Both the position numbers and the translations under genes were made by a program. This document shows, in pieces, positions 45,880 to 60,429 of a stretch of DNA of 64,000 nucleotides; within the stretch, counting starts at the first letter, position 1, and each line of letters starts with the position of its first letter. The stretch lies in contig CP136062.1 in the NCBI GenBank assembly GCA_032622095.1, positions 155,616,875-155,680,874 of the forward strand. Reading direction: 5' to 3'. This DNA comes from Siphonodentalium dalli. Taxonomy: Eukaryota > Mollusca > Scaphopoda > Gadilida > Siphonodentaliidae. The notes below the pieces were generated by a model. It worked only from the letters and a program-made list of their open reading frames with translations. It was not told the origin of the DNA and did no database searches.

Positions 45880-48800
45880 AAAACCTAAGGATACACAATG
45901 ATGCGAGTCTTTCCAGTAGGAGCGTGGACGAACAAAGTATGAGGAGTTCCAACTCTAGAACATCCTACATACAGTTGTCCATGCGAAAATTAAGACAGTT
46001 GTAAACAAACAACAAATACAGTTTGGCCTTGAGACTTATTAATTGAAATGGCAAAGCTCAATTTTTGATTTTAGTTTCTTAAACCGAAACGGAATGTCAG
46101 ATGGTATGGGGGTGTGCATGGCATAAACACATATTATCCACAGCCAGGCAGAATAGTAGCCACAATGACATGCTCCAATAGCTTAGTGACCACCAGCCGT
46201 GTTCCGTTGAAAATGTTGCGCAGACGCATGGTTTTGCTCCTGCTTTCAGCCAAATATGGAGAAGAGGAAGACATGGTACCATGGCTCTAATAAATTAAAT
46301 TATGTGACAACCTCTGATGAATCTGTAACAACGTCAACTGATGTGTAGGAATGAGAGCTCCCGGGCATTTCATTAACACGTTTGTTGTTGATGCTGTTCA
46401 GTCACAGACATTGGCGCAATAATTGCAAGTTTACATAGACAAGTAATGTTTTGATAGTGGTCGCGTAGGCTTGAGAACACACGTGAAACGGGGAAGGATC
46501 CACACGCCATCGTCGTCTAAAACACTTTAGTTTCTCTAAGTTGTTGTAATGTTCGAGCGAACTGTGCGAAAGCTGGTTCCCATGGAGTTGTGCTCGCAGC
46601 GATTTATGGTTACATGGTGCCGCAACGAAGAAGACTTCACGCAAGCCTGGTTCTCGTCAGCTTTCGTCCCCCTGGTAATGACTGGTAAAGTTTGCCTAAA
46701 GTCACCAGACAACATGACAGTGAGTCTCCCCATTTGTGGATTTGTATCCCGCACGTCTTTTAATGTTATGTCAATTGCCTCCAATGCTCTGGTATGTGCC
46801 ATTGTGCATTCATCCCATGCAATCATGTGTCACGTTCTGAAAAATTGCGCAAGTCCGGAAGTTTTGGAAATGTTGCAAACCGGAGCATCATTGGTGACCA
46901 AGTCCAAAGACAACTTAAAGGCAGAATGAGCTGTGGCAGCATTACCCGACGAAGCAACATGTTCGTGACGAAGTTTTCTCCCCAGTTCCAGCAGGTGCAT
47001 CGTGAAAACATATTCCTCCAGTATGAGATTGCACTCCACCGATGGTGGAATATACTACCCTTTATTCGTGTAAAAAAAAATTCATTTTCATTAATGTATC
47101 TGACCAAAGAATCGATTTCGTTGAATGTTTGCCGTAATATCTCGTTGTCAGAATGTTCAGCTCGCTTCAGTTTGAGGCCGACCAAGCGTATGCAGTCCTT
47201 CTCCTCGCATAGCAATAACCATGTCTTCTATATCTATTAATGCGACAATGAAGACCTCATCACCGTAGGCACTTTCCATTTCCGGGTATCTTAATTGAAC
47301 CTGGTGTTTAAAATCTTCAGAAAAATCATCCCGTTATTGGTATAGTATTAAAGGATCACAAACTTCACATGTTTTGAGGATAATTGCAGAGAATTCTGAG
47401 GCTTGTTGCTGAATGCGATGCCGAAGCTTTCATTAAAGTTGCATCCCATTTGGTATCGTCTTCGAGCAGTTCGCGCTTAACGCATGCTTCTCGGTAAGTA
47501 GCGCATACGTCGCCATCCACAATCCGGAGATCTGCAAACGAAGTTGGACAACTGACTTCACGTAGGAGTAGTCTTTAAAACAAACATGAATGTTGGTTGG
47601 GATGGACGGTGTGTACTCCATAAAGCAGTGTCAAGTCTAATGTCAGCATGATTGTCTAAAGCACCTCAGTTTTTTCAAGTTCATCTGTTGTTACACCACG
47701 TGTAGTTGGGTGGTATTGGGTTATAAAACAACGTTTGTGCAAAGGAATCTTCTTGACACAGTTTAAAGAAAACCGTCAGTATAGCATCTCACGGTGATAT
47801 TGCTGCGTTATCGGTGGGTAGAATAAACCCGCTGACCATTTTCCAACTGGACAGCAAGTTGTTGGATGGCAGGATGTCGTTCGTGGATTGGAAATCCAGA
47901 TATCCTCCACAAAGCTTCATTGCTGCTTATATATCGGCCCATCTGGTATTAGGTAACTTCATCGTGGACATCTTGCTGAAGTGCATGCATAGCAGCATCC
48001 GATGTTTTGTTGTCGCCTTCGAGCAATTCGCGCTTAACACATGTTTCTCGATAAGTAACCCAGACGATGCCATCCACAGTCCGGTGATCTGCAAAAACGT
48101 GGGAGGTGGGACCCTTGACTTCATGTAGTAGTCTTAAATGGAAACATTCATGTTGGCTGGAATGGACGGTGTATACTCTCCCTATAGTAGTGTCGTGTCT
48201 AATTACAGCATTGTATTCTACTACAGAACCTCGTTTTCTTCTATTCCATCTGTTGTTACGCTACGTGCAATAGGATTGTACCTGGTGATAAAACAACGTT
48301 TGTGCCAAGGAATCTTCCTGACACAGTGCTATTGCCTGATTTGCAGCATTATCGGCGGTAAAATAAACCCGCTGACCATTTTCCAAATGGACAGCAAACT
48401 GCTAGATGCCATGATGTTGTTAGTGGACTAAAATTTCAAATATCCCATAAAACCTTCATTGTTGTGTATATATCTGATTGCTTTTAAACCACCGTCTCCA
48501 GGTCTCCTTCGCATGTAAGAAGGATACTCATCCTCGGCTGTTTTAGTCTCCAGAATAAACGATTCGCGGTACCGTTTCTTGCACTTATTGTCTTTCATAC
48601 ACGGTGATTTGTGTTTATTGGAATTGAATGGACCGTGTACCATTATTGTGTGTCTCGACAATGTCGAAGAGCCATCTGTATGTTGCAGGATATGGAATCT
48701 CTGCCGATATGATGGATTCAAGCTGGTTGGATTGAATTTTGGTGATGAGCCAAATCAAAATATGCGCATGCGGCAACGAATTCTATGGTGGACTTTTGGC

Positions 48801-49640
48801 ACCGCACTGGTCCGGCAATTTGGGACATTGTCATGAGGTCCATTACTTTCAGTACTAGGTGGAATGTCAGTGAGATAATATCTGTGACGTAAGTTTGACC
48901 AAGTAGAAGCTCACATTGTGTTTCCTTCCATTTTGAATTACATGTGATTGTTATAAGTAGATCGGATCGGTCGTAATGCCGAACAAAGGTCATGGCATGA
49001 AATGACAGGCATAAAAGTCCATACAAGAGACGGTCTTTCTATAGTGTCACCTGCCTGTGGAATTCCAAAGTGATAACCCTCTTCCCCATTCACAAACAAC
49101 AGAGGTTACAATAGGACATCATGCTATCTGTGTTTCGATGTTGCGTCTGAGATTATTATATCTGCATTTTAAAACAATATCCCTGGTTTCATATACCAAC
49201 CAGTCACGATCACAGCTACTTCGTGGCATTACGGTGCATTAAAACGGCGAGCATGCTCTCCAGATTGAACATTGTCAGCATCAATGACGACTTCTTGTTC
49301 TTGTCTAGGTGCACATTCCAAGGTGTACTTAGACCTTTGAACGCTATTGGTTGAATGTAGCTTGTTCTGTAATGTCACAATGATATCAAATCGTGTTCCT
49401 TGGTTTCCGTTGTATCTACTCTGCGTCTGGCTCTGAGGATCTCGCACAAAGTAAAGTTTTAGATATCGAGGTTGTTCGTCAGGCAGCGGCTGGAGGGATC
49501 CGAATATGTGGTAAACCTGCCCTTGGACTTTAGATATAGGCATACGCCCTCCTTCCCCGTTGATATTGGGACCTATCGATGTTATCTGAACTGCGATATT
49601 GTAGTTGAATGTTATTCAGAAAATGTTTCGATTCGGGCGT
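45880..49640 (-). pseudogene. Decayed Helitron Rep/PIF1-helicase gene (copy B)
   Basis: Same domain order as 9,225-12,970 with somewhat longer frames. Minus frame 46,536-46,826 reads WDECTMAH...GRLTVMLSGDFRQTLPVITRGTKADE, PIF1 helicase motifs II and III. Frame 46,830-47,039 reads TAHSAFKLSLDL just before it. The Walker A region reads DAPAGTGEKTS, keeping the lysine that copy A lost. Frame 48,718-49,026 reads DLLITITCNSKW and runs on through STIEF where copy A has a stop. The HUH block PHAHIL is near 48,760. Frames still break between domains and the internal linker duplication is present (47,410-48,480), so it is nonfunctional. Confidence 0.92.
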
Positions 49641-50564
49641 GGTGCCGACCAGAAGACTCCGATGGTTCTAGACGCATGGTTATTCTCATCGTTCAGATAT
49701 GTACCCCACATAATATATAATATAAAAAAAACTGCTGTGTTGAGAGCCCCATGCTATTATAATTAAACTGTATAATTGAATAATGCGCATATCGTTCTAC
49801 AGAGGTACATATACCGCGGTTCGTTCTAGATGAAACAACCGAGCCGAACACTGAAACAAACGCAAAAAAATGTATTAATGTCAATTTTGCCCCCATTTGT
49901 GGCCAAATTATCCACCACATAATTAATTATGTTGTGCATCAGCGACACTTTTTAGAAACGTTTATCTTATCTATTATGGTCTTAATCCAATTAACCGACA
50001 TCAATTCCCGTTCAGTATATCATGTAGACGTCTACATATCAGTTTCTATGAAAATCGTTGAATTAGTTTGATCAATTGTGTTGCTCCTCATCCGTGATAT
50101 CAATTCCTGACCCAAAATGGAAGCCAGCCGGAACATTTATGCTACGTCATTAGTGTTCGTATAGCGCAGATATCTACATATACGTTTGGGGACATCCAGG
50201 ATACAAATGTGTTGTCAATCTTGGTGGTTCGCCCAATCATTGACTTCGGCGGTGGAACGTTTGCAACTTTAAATCATACCTTAAATTCCATGTACAATGG
50301 ACATGACTATATATAGGTTTGGTGGAAATCTAAATTGACATCAGCAAAGCGTGTATCATGTTTGAGCTCTTTCACTGATCCACAACTGTGACATCGACTT
50401 TCGTATCCTTAAACCAAACCATTAGACTCCCTATAATCGACTACAGAATATTTTTTTATAAATGTGTGGTCTGTGTCATTTGGGGACCTTTAAACTACAT
50501 CATTAATGCCACTATGATGGAGCTGGCTAACGACTCGTCAACTTAGCTTTTCAATAACCCCCAA
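49641..50564. other. Counterpart of 12,970-13,910; no supported gene
   Basis: AT-rich, nothing coding recognised. Confidence 0.5.
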
Positions 50565-52050
50565 GGCAAGTATGCAAGGATGACTCACATTTAATGTCCA
50601 CAAATTTGAAGGACAGCGAACGAAAGAAATGATTTAATCCACCGAGCCCGTTTCTTATACCATTGAATTGTATGATAAATGTGTTTTGGGAGGTCTATTT
50701 TACTTTAAACAGTTAACCATATATACCGCGTTCATATATCTAATGGTGGTTTCTTAATAACAGGGTCGTTTGATTCTATATTTTATGGAAATACTAATAA
50801 TGCAACACGTTCGAAAGAGATTCATAGAATTGTGGGTTGTTGTTGCTGCTGAAAATGTTCATGGGGAGTGATAGACCATCAGTCATGATAACGATATGGT
50901 ACAAGTCTGAGTTAAGAATAAGATTGTAATGGGCTTAGAGTAGTCATATCGGTTATCACAGGTAGAGTTTATAGTTTTGTTTAGAATGAGCTGTTAGTAT
51001 TTTTGAATGACTCGGTGTACTCGCACCAACGGACTGAAGGCCGTTGATACTTGCGCGAGTTATTGCTATATATCCATTGCTCTTGTTAGTCTGATAACAT
51101 TGGATCATTCAACGTAGCAATTTACAAACTTAGTTGGCGAAATGCTTTGTCCTAGAGATGTAATTCTGTACTTCTGCAACTTTGTACAGTGGGTTCGGGT
51201 GTTATATCAAGGGATCCACAAAGACACTTGTGGGTTGTCAAGTTGCAGGTATCATTTAATGACTGGAGAGGCGAATTCCTTTCGGATGTCGCTATAATCA
51301 GTACGGGTGGTGGTCGGCGATGAAATGTGTGTTTGTATGATCATTTAAATCACTGCAGTTGAGTCTGGGGCGGGTGTGGTTAATATGTGTTTGCCTGGTA
51401 TTAGCTTCATAATAATGTTGGTTAACTCCCTGGTCCCCATTTAGGAACTCTGTAAATTATGCCAGGGACGCATAACTTGTTTCGTTGTGGTCGATATTAT
51501 TCCATAGGTCTATTGTTGAGGGAATTGAAGGCAGCGGAGCCGAACGTCGAGGCTTGGGGGAATTGGCCTGTCGGGTCTAAACATTTGTTATTTGAAAGCT
51601 TGTTGGGGTATCAGAGGCTTGCCGGACATAATTTTGTTCCCACCCGGTTTCCTTGTCATCGGAGAAACTTTCAGCCTTCGCAGCAACGTTACTTTTGGTG
51701 TGAAATACCGATCTTTTCCAAGAGGGTGGTATTTTCAATTGATCTGGGGGGAATAGTTTGGTTAGGGATCTTCTTCCTGGATTATATGGTACGGTCGTTG
51801 GTTGGAGTATTCATGAGGTTATTCACTTTCTCATAAATTAAAATTTTTATGAAGTGTCGGCTCGTTTGCCTACATTGGTGCTCGGCGTAATCAATCATGT
51901 ATTGTTTGTCATTTTTGTTTGCTGATGTTTGGTATTCTTCTTAATAGTTTTGTGTGCATGGGTTTCACGTTGTTCATCTCTACTTTGAGGTGATTTGCGC
52001 ACTCTGTAGTAGATTGCATAGCTGATTTAAAGAAAACCTTATGAATGCAT
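50565..52050. other. Copy B-specific blocks (about 815 bp and 545 bp) around a shared 130-bp island
   Basis: Sequence at about 50,565-51,380 and 51,505-52,050 has no counterpart in copy A, while the 130 bp between them aligns to about 13,912-14,038. A 125-codon plus-strand frame at 51,459-51,836 crosses the island and the second block. It has no recognised family and no copy A support beyond the island. No terminal repeats are certain. Confidence 0.8.
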
Positions 52051-52394
52051 AGATGTATTGACAGCCATAGTTTGTACGTTTCGGATGACATAGCATATTG
52101 TTTGTGTCGCCGGCGTCATCCCGGATTTGTGAACATCTGGCCACTTCCATAGCCGTCGATCGCACATGAGTAGTAGGTCCTCGGTCGATCGAGATTTGGG
52201 AGGCCGTCTGACCAAGTCAAGTGACGAAATGTCCTTTCTTTTTGTTGTAATTGAACTGTATATCATATTATTACTCATTTTACCTTGTGGGTCTGCAGTT
52301 GTATTCCGTTTTCCCGGATACTTAGTTTATATACTGTCTATTGCACGGAAGCGATGAATATCGTCCAGAGAACTACGATGTTAGGTGTCAGTAA

Positions 52395-54070
52395 AATTTG
52401 GCGGATGGTCAATCTTTCGTTTTTTTAGTTGCCAAATGAAAATAAAAGCAGATGATCGACAACTATCCCAGCAGACACCTCGGACTACCCATCGAATTAT
52501 GGTCGGGCCAAAGAATGGTACATAGCCGGAGCGGTGACCCGTTAGTCATTGCTTATACCAGCCTCTTGGTACATCACCACAATGAGACAGGCGTTAGCAG
52601 TACACTGTTGAAACATTTATAAGTCATGAAGACGAAATTAACGGCACAACATACATGATAAACAGAACACACAACTAGATACCAGGAAAAAAAAATAACA
52701 GGTGGCAGAAATTTAATCTGAAACACTGTGAGTGTCGTGACTAGCCGATTGATTGAGCCGGATCAACTCAACCACCCGTATTGAAGAGATGTAGAACCAA
52801 AGAGGACCATGAGCTAAGCCATTACCACAGGTCGATGTCTCGCTTGACACGGCTGCCCTAGTATTCCCAGAACTCCTGCACCACACACCAAGGGATGCAC
52901 CCCTCGGCAAAAGTGGACCACTTTAGGGTAAATCTTTACGGGATTCTTAATAAGTGAACCTATTCTACCCGGGTCCATACGGGGATGATTTCTTTATTAT
53001 GATCAATTGGCAGCAAGCAATACAAAAATAGTGGTATATGTGGAGACAAATAAGTGTTGATAGAGATCACATGGTGAATATCCATGCACTCCCAATGGCG
53101 ATTCCTCAATAAATCACCCGAATAGCCTAAAGTGAAATGGGTTTTGTATCCGATGCTGAAATGCGTCTACGATTATGTTAACTTGTCGGATTGCAATAGC
53201 TGTTCAACATAATTATAACAAGGCAATTTTGAAAGTCACATGTGAAACTAAAGACAAACTATGCATAGATGTCTGAAATATCAGAGCTCATGGAACTATG
53301 TATGATATGACACTGATATGGACAGGAATGTCACCCCAATAGCCTCGGGTGGTATTCCGTTCTCGATCGGGCGATACACATCCGCGTTGCACTCAAGCAC
53401 TAGCGACAACTGTATACTGTACTTACATATTTGCCCAAACACGTCTCGTCTTGCTCTCGTTTCCATCGATCACACCTACGCGACTATAGATATAAAGAAC
53501 CATATTCGACATTGGTATGCGACTTATGCATGATGGCATATTAACGATGTATCCATCGGCGGCATGAATGTGGCAATAATTATTCCTCCAATACCCATCT
53601 TACAATTGGTTATACATAAGGACTTGATAAAGCATACTGAGGTGTGAGATGATAACATAAGAGAGGATAGCACAAGTCTGAGTATTTTAAGTCCTCTCCT
53701 CTAAGTTTTTCAGTCTTCTAGAACCAAGAGCGTTTGGTGGGAAGATTCCATTGCACGATATTTGAAAGTAGAAATAATTCATCACATTGCTCTTTTAAAT
53801 TTTACAATTATTTTGTCCTTTAACGTACATATATAATGAACTAACTTGTGTCCCTTCTCTGGTATGCAGTCAGCAACAACCTGCTAAACCGAGGGGTGAC
53901 ATTGGCATCCGGTGTATGATGTACAGCTGAAATGCGGGCATATAACTATACTTCAGTAATGCAGAATATTAACTCACCAGTACAAGGTTACAGTCCGTTA
54001 CACCCTATTTCCCAGAACAAAGTACAAGTGGTGTACGCTTGAGGATGTTCTTGGGACGGAGACTCGTGAT
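52395..54070 (-). repeat. LINE 5'-region repeat, first copy in unit B
   Basis: Counterpart of 14,385-16,065. Confidence 0.65.
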
Positions 54071-54341
54071 ACGAGAATACCGATTTCTGGTTTCGCAGTA
54101 ACGACACAGGTTATTTCTTTGATTGTTCATCATTCGCACGTTAGGTTGATTTTACAACTATTTATTTATATTATTCTCACATTGTTTGATATCACACTGC
54201 CGTTATGGTACATTCATACGCTTGCAATATTGCACTGAAAACTGCAGAAATGCCAGCTGTAAAATAGTCAAAACGGATTTTTGTGACAGTTGTCAACCAA
54301 TAAGCTTTAACAATGATCATGTAGAACTGCGATTTTTTGCA

Positions 54342-54651
54342 TGATTGCTGATTGATTGGTTTGGGTTTAAGGTCACTTTCAGCAGCCAAGACCATAATAC
54401 GACATTGCCAGTTTTAGTGGTGGATGAAATCCGCACATTTACGGCTAATCTAAACTCTCGTCGGCCATGTGCGGCAAACCACTGGCCATCGGCGAGTGAT
54501 TGGCAACTCCACCAGATAACGATTTCAAGTTAGAATGTCCATGATGGAAATATCTGGATTTGAACCCTCATCGCCAGCGCTGGAGGGCGAGTTGGCTTCG
54601 AGTTGTACCCCTATCCGACTGAGCCATCGATACACCCGCGTGATTGCTGAT
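54342..54651 (-). mobile_element. tRNA-derived SINE (copy B)
   Basis: Same TGATTGCTGAT target-site duplications at 54,342-54,352 and 54,641-54,651 as in copy A; A and B boxes intact. Confidence 0.9.
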
Positions 54652-56270
54652 ATCGCTGAGCTATTTACAATTATATTAAGAACACAGTGCGTGTTGGTAT
54701 TCTTATGCCTGTCAAAATAATGTCACTTGATATGTTGGAATGTGAGATCGACACGGCCAGCGCCATCGATGGGATGCTGCTGATATATATATACGAGTAC
54801 CATAAATGTTACATAGAGATGAGATGGTGCGCCCGCACTTGGCTCAACGAAGAAATGCGGCGACTTTCTGACCTTTGATAAATCGCAGTGTAAGTCAGCC
54901 TTGTAACATACATACACTATTTAATCTGAATCTGTATTATCAAACTTTCCAACTATTGGACATTCCCATCGTAACACAACCAATGGTTGAGAAGTCTCAA
55001 CTGATTGCTGCATTTCAGTTAAAAATTCGGTCCTTCAGTCTAAACACACAATAATACTCTTTGTTATATCAAATTATCAGCACAAAATTCAAAATAGTTT
55101 CGTCGGAAATTTCCAATTAATGTTGTGTCAGGCATTAAATGTCAAACTGTTGTACTCTTGGAAATCCACCCTGACACATGTCCCTGGTGGTAAGTATTGC
55201 ATTGATTGAAATATAGGTTTATAAAAATACTTGATTTTGTTCATATATAGTAACTAATTGGGCTATCCGGCGTTGTCCATGCGAGTTAGAATGTATTTTT
55301 GATATGCTTTATTTGAGTACTAAATTTACATAATCATAGCCTACACACAATAATTTACTGCATAGGTGTATATATGTATACATATGTATATATGATTGAT
55401 GTATCAATGTCGAAGAATATCCATTGCCACTGCTGTCAAGACCCCCACCATGACAAAAGCAATTTTCAACACAACTTTATTACATCAATGCAGTGTTTAA
55501 GATAATCGCTAGACTATGTTCGCCCGGGTTCTAACCCAAACATATTCGAAAATCTGCACCTCTCAATGTGCCATTCCGATCGATACATTGCCATTTCGAT
55601 AATAAATGAGAAACGGTTCAAGCTCATTGAATTAAGCACATTTGAAACAACGAATACCCATACTGAGTTATTGCCTCCATAAATCTTACGTTTGGTGAAG
55701 TTGGCGACAATGTTAGTGTCAATTCTGCCAGCCCCCGTCACCCTAGCTCCCAATTTTCTGATTTGAGAAGTACCACTATTATGCCACGTCATGAGAGTGC
55801 TCGCGTATAACGGAGAAGCGTATACATGCATAATTAAGTACGACAATCGCCGATACCAAAATGTTCTATCAACGCCCCTCCCCGATACACAATTCGTATC
55901 AAGGACAACCACTAATTCATCATTTGGGAATAAATTATTTGATAAAATACTAATTTAAAAAAAAAAAAAAAAATACTAAAACAAAATACAGAACCAAAAA
56001 AAAGAATAATAATATGCATAAGAAAGAGGATAACAGCAAACTCACTCAACATTATATTAAGACAAAACAAAACAATTGTGGTGCAAAATAAGGAAATGTC
56101 CGATAAAAATGACTGGACAATTTCTTAAATGAGACCATTAAATTGGGTGGATAATAATTGAATTAACTTACTGGAAATTCCCAACTTATCCCAAGTCCGC
56201 TAAGTTAGATATATTGTAGGCCCATGTACCTATCATCGCCACTCTCCAATGGATTACAATTTTCCAACTA
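54652..56270. other. Counterpart of 16,652-18,270; no supported gene
   Basis: AT-rich. The A tract near 55,955 is longer than in copy A. Confidence 0.5.
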
Positions 56271-56277
56271 GTACTTC

Positions 56278-56508
56278 ATTCCGTCCAGCTGATGGAAACT
56301 CCCAAATTGACACCCCTATAATAAAGGTTCGAATGGTTTCCAAATGATGACCATTCTGTCCAGATGTTGGAAACCTCAACAAATACCCCAATAATAAAGG
56401 TTCGAATGGTTTCCAGCTGATGACCATTCTGTCCAGATGTTGAAAACTCCCCAACTGACACCCCTATAATAAAGGTTCGAAAGGTTTTCAGCTGATGACA
56501 ATTCAATC
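56278..56508 (+). repeat. Three-copy 73-75 bp tandem repeat (copy B)
   Basis: Counterpart of 18,275-18,505 with unit number unchanged. Confidence 0.9.
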
Positions 56509-57114
56509 CAAACAGTTGACCGAAATTAGGATATCATTCCAATTTTGGTCCAAAAATAGAAGAATTAAAACAATTTCAACCATTTTTAGTTTAAACATAT
56601 TTATTTGTCTAATCTATATAACCCATGACATATAACACATATATTGTGGAATTGGAGGACAGGTGCTAAATCACTTATGGGTACCCATCTCCCATATCAC
56701 TGATAAATAAATAATTAGTAATAGCAAACCAACTTGACTACAAAACAAGTTGAACATATCACCGGTCACCCCCACCATTTTTGTCATGTTCCTCCAACTA
56801 ACTTACCAGGCATGGATGACATTTCCAACTGCTAAAAGTTTTACCAATGTTGCAGGTGAGACACCAAATACAAGTTTGTGAAACCCGAGTTCCAACTTTA
56901 AAACAACCCGTTTGTTTTAAACTTGATATCCAGTCTAAATATAACGGTGAATGCTCAGCAATTGACATGGATTTCACAATTTCATTCGTCACCGAACGGA
57001 TATCAATAGTCTCAGAACAGGTGAGTGGCCACATGTGAGACTCATACATGGGGTGACTATATGGTTTGTGTTGTGGTGGAGGATTTCATCTTCTAATTCC
57101 AATCTGCATCCCAC

Positions 57115-58770
57115 CAAATTCCCAACTATAGAGAAAACGGACGACACGACGCTCGTACTTGTTGGTTCTGAAAATAGTCTACGTGAATCGTACTTAACAC
57201 TGGACGAATTTGCTCGGATATCGGGTCTGCGCATAAATCCTGAAAAATATCAAGCAGGCATGGATAGGGATAGGGTCACAAAATAAAATACGACAAGCTA
57301 TTACGGAACTAAACCTGTCTACTGTAAGCATTTAAAAAAATTCAGGGATACATTTCGACACTAATTTAATAATCATGAATATAAAATACAATGATAGACT
57401 CGAAGATATAGAACAGATCACAAACATTTGGAAACACAGACTCCTGACCCCTTTAGGTAGAATAACAGTTGTCAAATCCCTCATCTTACCAAAATCGACC
57501 CACTTATTTATAACTCTTCCACGTCCAGATACAGCTTTTTTGAAAGCCCTAAATACCTGTTTATACAATTTCATTTCGAATTCCAAACGTGATAGAATAA
57601 AAAGCAAACAACTATGTGCCGACCATATGCGCGGAGGTTTGAAGATGATTAATGTTGAAAACTTTGAGAGCGCCATGAAAATTAACTGGATACGACGCTT
57701 GATTTGAAAACAATCGAAATGGGCTTCATTGTGCAATACCACCCCTTTCTTAAACGACCCACTATCTCTCACTTACCATGCAAATTATATTGTAAAGCAA
57801 ACAAACAAGTTCGCAAATCCATTCTAGAGAGATGATTTCGGCGCATGGTGTAAACTTATGCGATCAAATAATTCAAATAATAATATTATGGCCTCAAATT
57901 TCTGGAATAATCCGAATATAAAAATCGGAGGTTCGTCGATCAACTTTAAATCTTGGAGAGATGCGGGGATATATTTTATAAATGATCAATTCCAACCAGA
58001 TAGTAAATGCCATACCCCATATACATTATATTCAACTTTCAACATCGTGTCGATTTCATAACAATCAGCAACACAATACGTCATATACTGTCATTGGCAA
58101 GTTCTCTTAATCAACCCTTAATTCGTGTACCCTGCACATGCCCACACAATAATCTTCCTCCGATACTCCGTGACTTAAAAGGCGGACATTATTTTACACA
58201 ATTCTAGCAAGTGGGAACACTATGCCGAATGCATGCCAAAAATGGGAATCCGAAATAGGCGAATAGATAGAAAATTGGGAAGATTATTTGAGCATTCCCT
58301 TTAAAATCGGTACGAAATTACAGTGGCTCCAATTCAGAATCAATACACGAATTATTAGTACCAATACATTTCTGAAGGTGGCTAACATTCGAGTCGATGG
58401 TTTTTGTAATCGCTGTCAAAACATACAAGAAACAAATACTAATATTTGCTGGGATTGTCCCCATGTCCAAACTTTTATAAACGAAATTTTAACATGGACA
58501 AGAAACAACCAATTCCCCGTTGATCTACAAAAAATAATATCATTTTCGGTATAGTTCATGAACACAGAAATTAAAAAAGTTATATTTTCCTGCTGGTTTT
58601 GAAACAATATATGTATAGAACAAAATTCACGCCCATGCAGTTGTCTCGCTTGTTCCTTTGTGATGTCAAATTTAGATATGAATGCGAGAGATACAGCGCA
58701 AAATGTAATATGAATCGTGACTTCGATAACCAGTGGCTGACACTTCGATATGCCTTAAAAATTCTGTGAA
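57115..58770 (+). pseudogene. L1/Tx1-like LINE ORF2 remnant (copy B)
   Basis: Same blocks as 19,020-20,690. A stop after WIRRLI near 57,707 is absent from copy A (TGC Cys there, TGA here), showing continued decay after duplication. Confidence 0.88.
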
Positions 58771-59059
58771 ATTGTGGATATTGCTCAATAAACTAGAAAC
58801 AAAACTGAACTAATGTGGGTATCTAAACGCAGCAACTGTGTTTAGACAAAGCCATGCATTATACCAAAATTAAACAAAATACATACAAATAAAAACACAG
58901 AAACCAGAGCGAGAGTGCTCGATTGCGGTCGGAACCATTAAGAAACTGACCATTGTGCAAACACAGATAACACATAATATCAAAATAGACAACAATACTG
59001 CTTTGAGAACAGCCAAGATATAAAACCTGTATAAAATTAGACAGCAAATAAACCTCATG

Positions 59060-60317
59060 AATGGTTGATAATATATTTATAATCTGTTGAATATGGGGTC
59101 AATTCAACAAGTTGATAATTAGTTAGTTGACTCAGTAGTTGATCCCTCGCCCAACAGCCAGCCTCCCTCCACATAGCATACATGGTATCCACTTCCCTCC
59201 ATGTTAACATGTTCTCTCGAAGCATAGCATCGAACATTAAAAACTCAAAGATCAAACGCTGTTTCCGAGAGTCAAAGATTTGACAGATTTTGGAGATTTT
59301 TGTTTTTGAACAATATGATCAACTTGCATAGATTGTTTCGGATGATCTGTCTCGACAGAGGAGACGTAATCCATTACTTGCGCTACTGGTTCTGGAATAG
59401 GAATAGTATCACTATTCCTGCAGGAATAGTATCACTATTCCTGCACGTGCGTTGCTAGTGATACACTGACGAGTTTAGTTTGACTCTGTGTTTGAGTGCT
59501 GTCGCCAGCACACGTTTTGTAGACCCTATTGTTGAGTACGTAATCTGTGGCCGAGGACAAACTATTTTCTTAGCATCTATATATGACATATTCGTCTCAG
59601 CAATATATCATTGAATCTTGAATTCAAACTCCAAATTGGGACATGGATGATCCATTGAAGCATGTTAACCTTGAGAGTTTGAACATTGCTTAATATTCGT
59701 ACAATCCTTATGACCAGGAATGGAACAGTGTGCGCACCTGGTTTCTTCACTTTTACAATGTTCATGGTCATAGCCTTGACATTTAAAACATTGCAATGGG
59801 GTTGGAAAATATGTGCTTATATCCGTCTTCATATACCGAACCTTCAATGTCGGTGGATGGTCGCAACGACTGAAGGTCAGAAGATAATTATTCAACGGAA
59901 CGTTTTGACCATCAACTGTCTTAGTAAATCTACGGACTTCTGGAACTCCCTGTGGTGTTCTCAGCCAATATCTCTGATTAAAAGGAATCAGCTATATCGC
60001 GAATTCTCAACACAGCTCTACTACTGTTCAATGACTTGAGATGTGTGAGCAATATTGGTGTTTGTGCAATGGATGTTAATTGAATAAGAGCGTTTGCTTG
60101 AATTTTTCTTGAACATTTGATCAGAAGAGATCCACTTAGTGGCCAGTCCTGATCGGTTTGACAGATTTTGATTGTCCGGCTATGCTTTGTAGCGTTTTAT
60201 CAATAACAAATGCAGAAGGTTTTCGTGACATTTGATCAAAACCAAGTACTAAGGAAATACCTCAGCATCAGTGGAACTTGGTGGAAGGTCAATTTTACGT
60301 TTTTTTTTAGTTGCCAT
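59060..60317 (-). pseudogene. LINE ORF1 zinc-knuckle remnant with its start (copy B)
   Basis: On the minus strand a start at 60,317 reads ATKKKRKIDLPPSSTDAE, a basic, NLS-like N terminus. Relics follow of an RRM-like region and then VRYMKTDIS and the two knuckles CFKCQGYDHEHC and CAHCSIPGHKDC. It retains about 225 bp around the start that copy A lost. The frame is broken soon after residue 20. Confidence 0.82.
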
Positions 60318-60429
60318 ATGAAAAGCGGATGATCGACAACTATCCTCGCAGCCGCCTCGGACTACCCACCGAATTAAGGTCGGGTCAAAGATTGGTACAT
60401 AGCTGAATTGTGACCGGTTTAGATACTTC

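Noticed and set aside
46549-46929. 126-codon plus-strand frame as a gene (and its copy A partner 9,917-10,297)
   Set aside because: It is antisense to the recognisable Helitron helicase motifs.
51459-51836. 125-codon plus-strand frame as a new gene
   Set aside because: It spans the edge of a copy B-specific block, has no recognised domain, and copy A shows only its first part. It is kept only as a finding to test.
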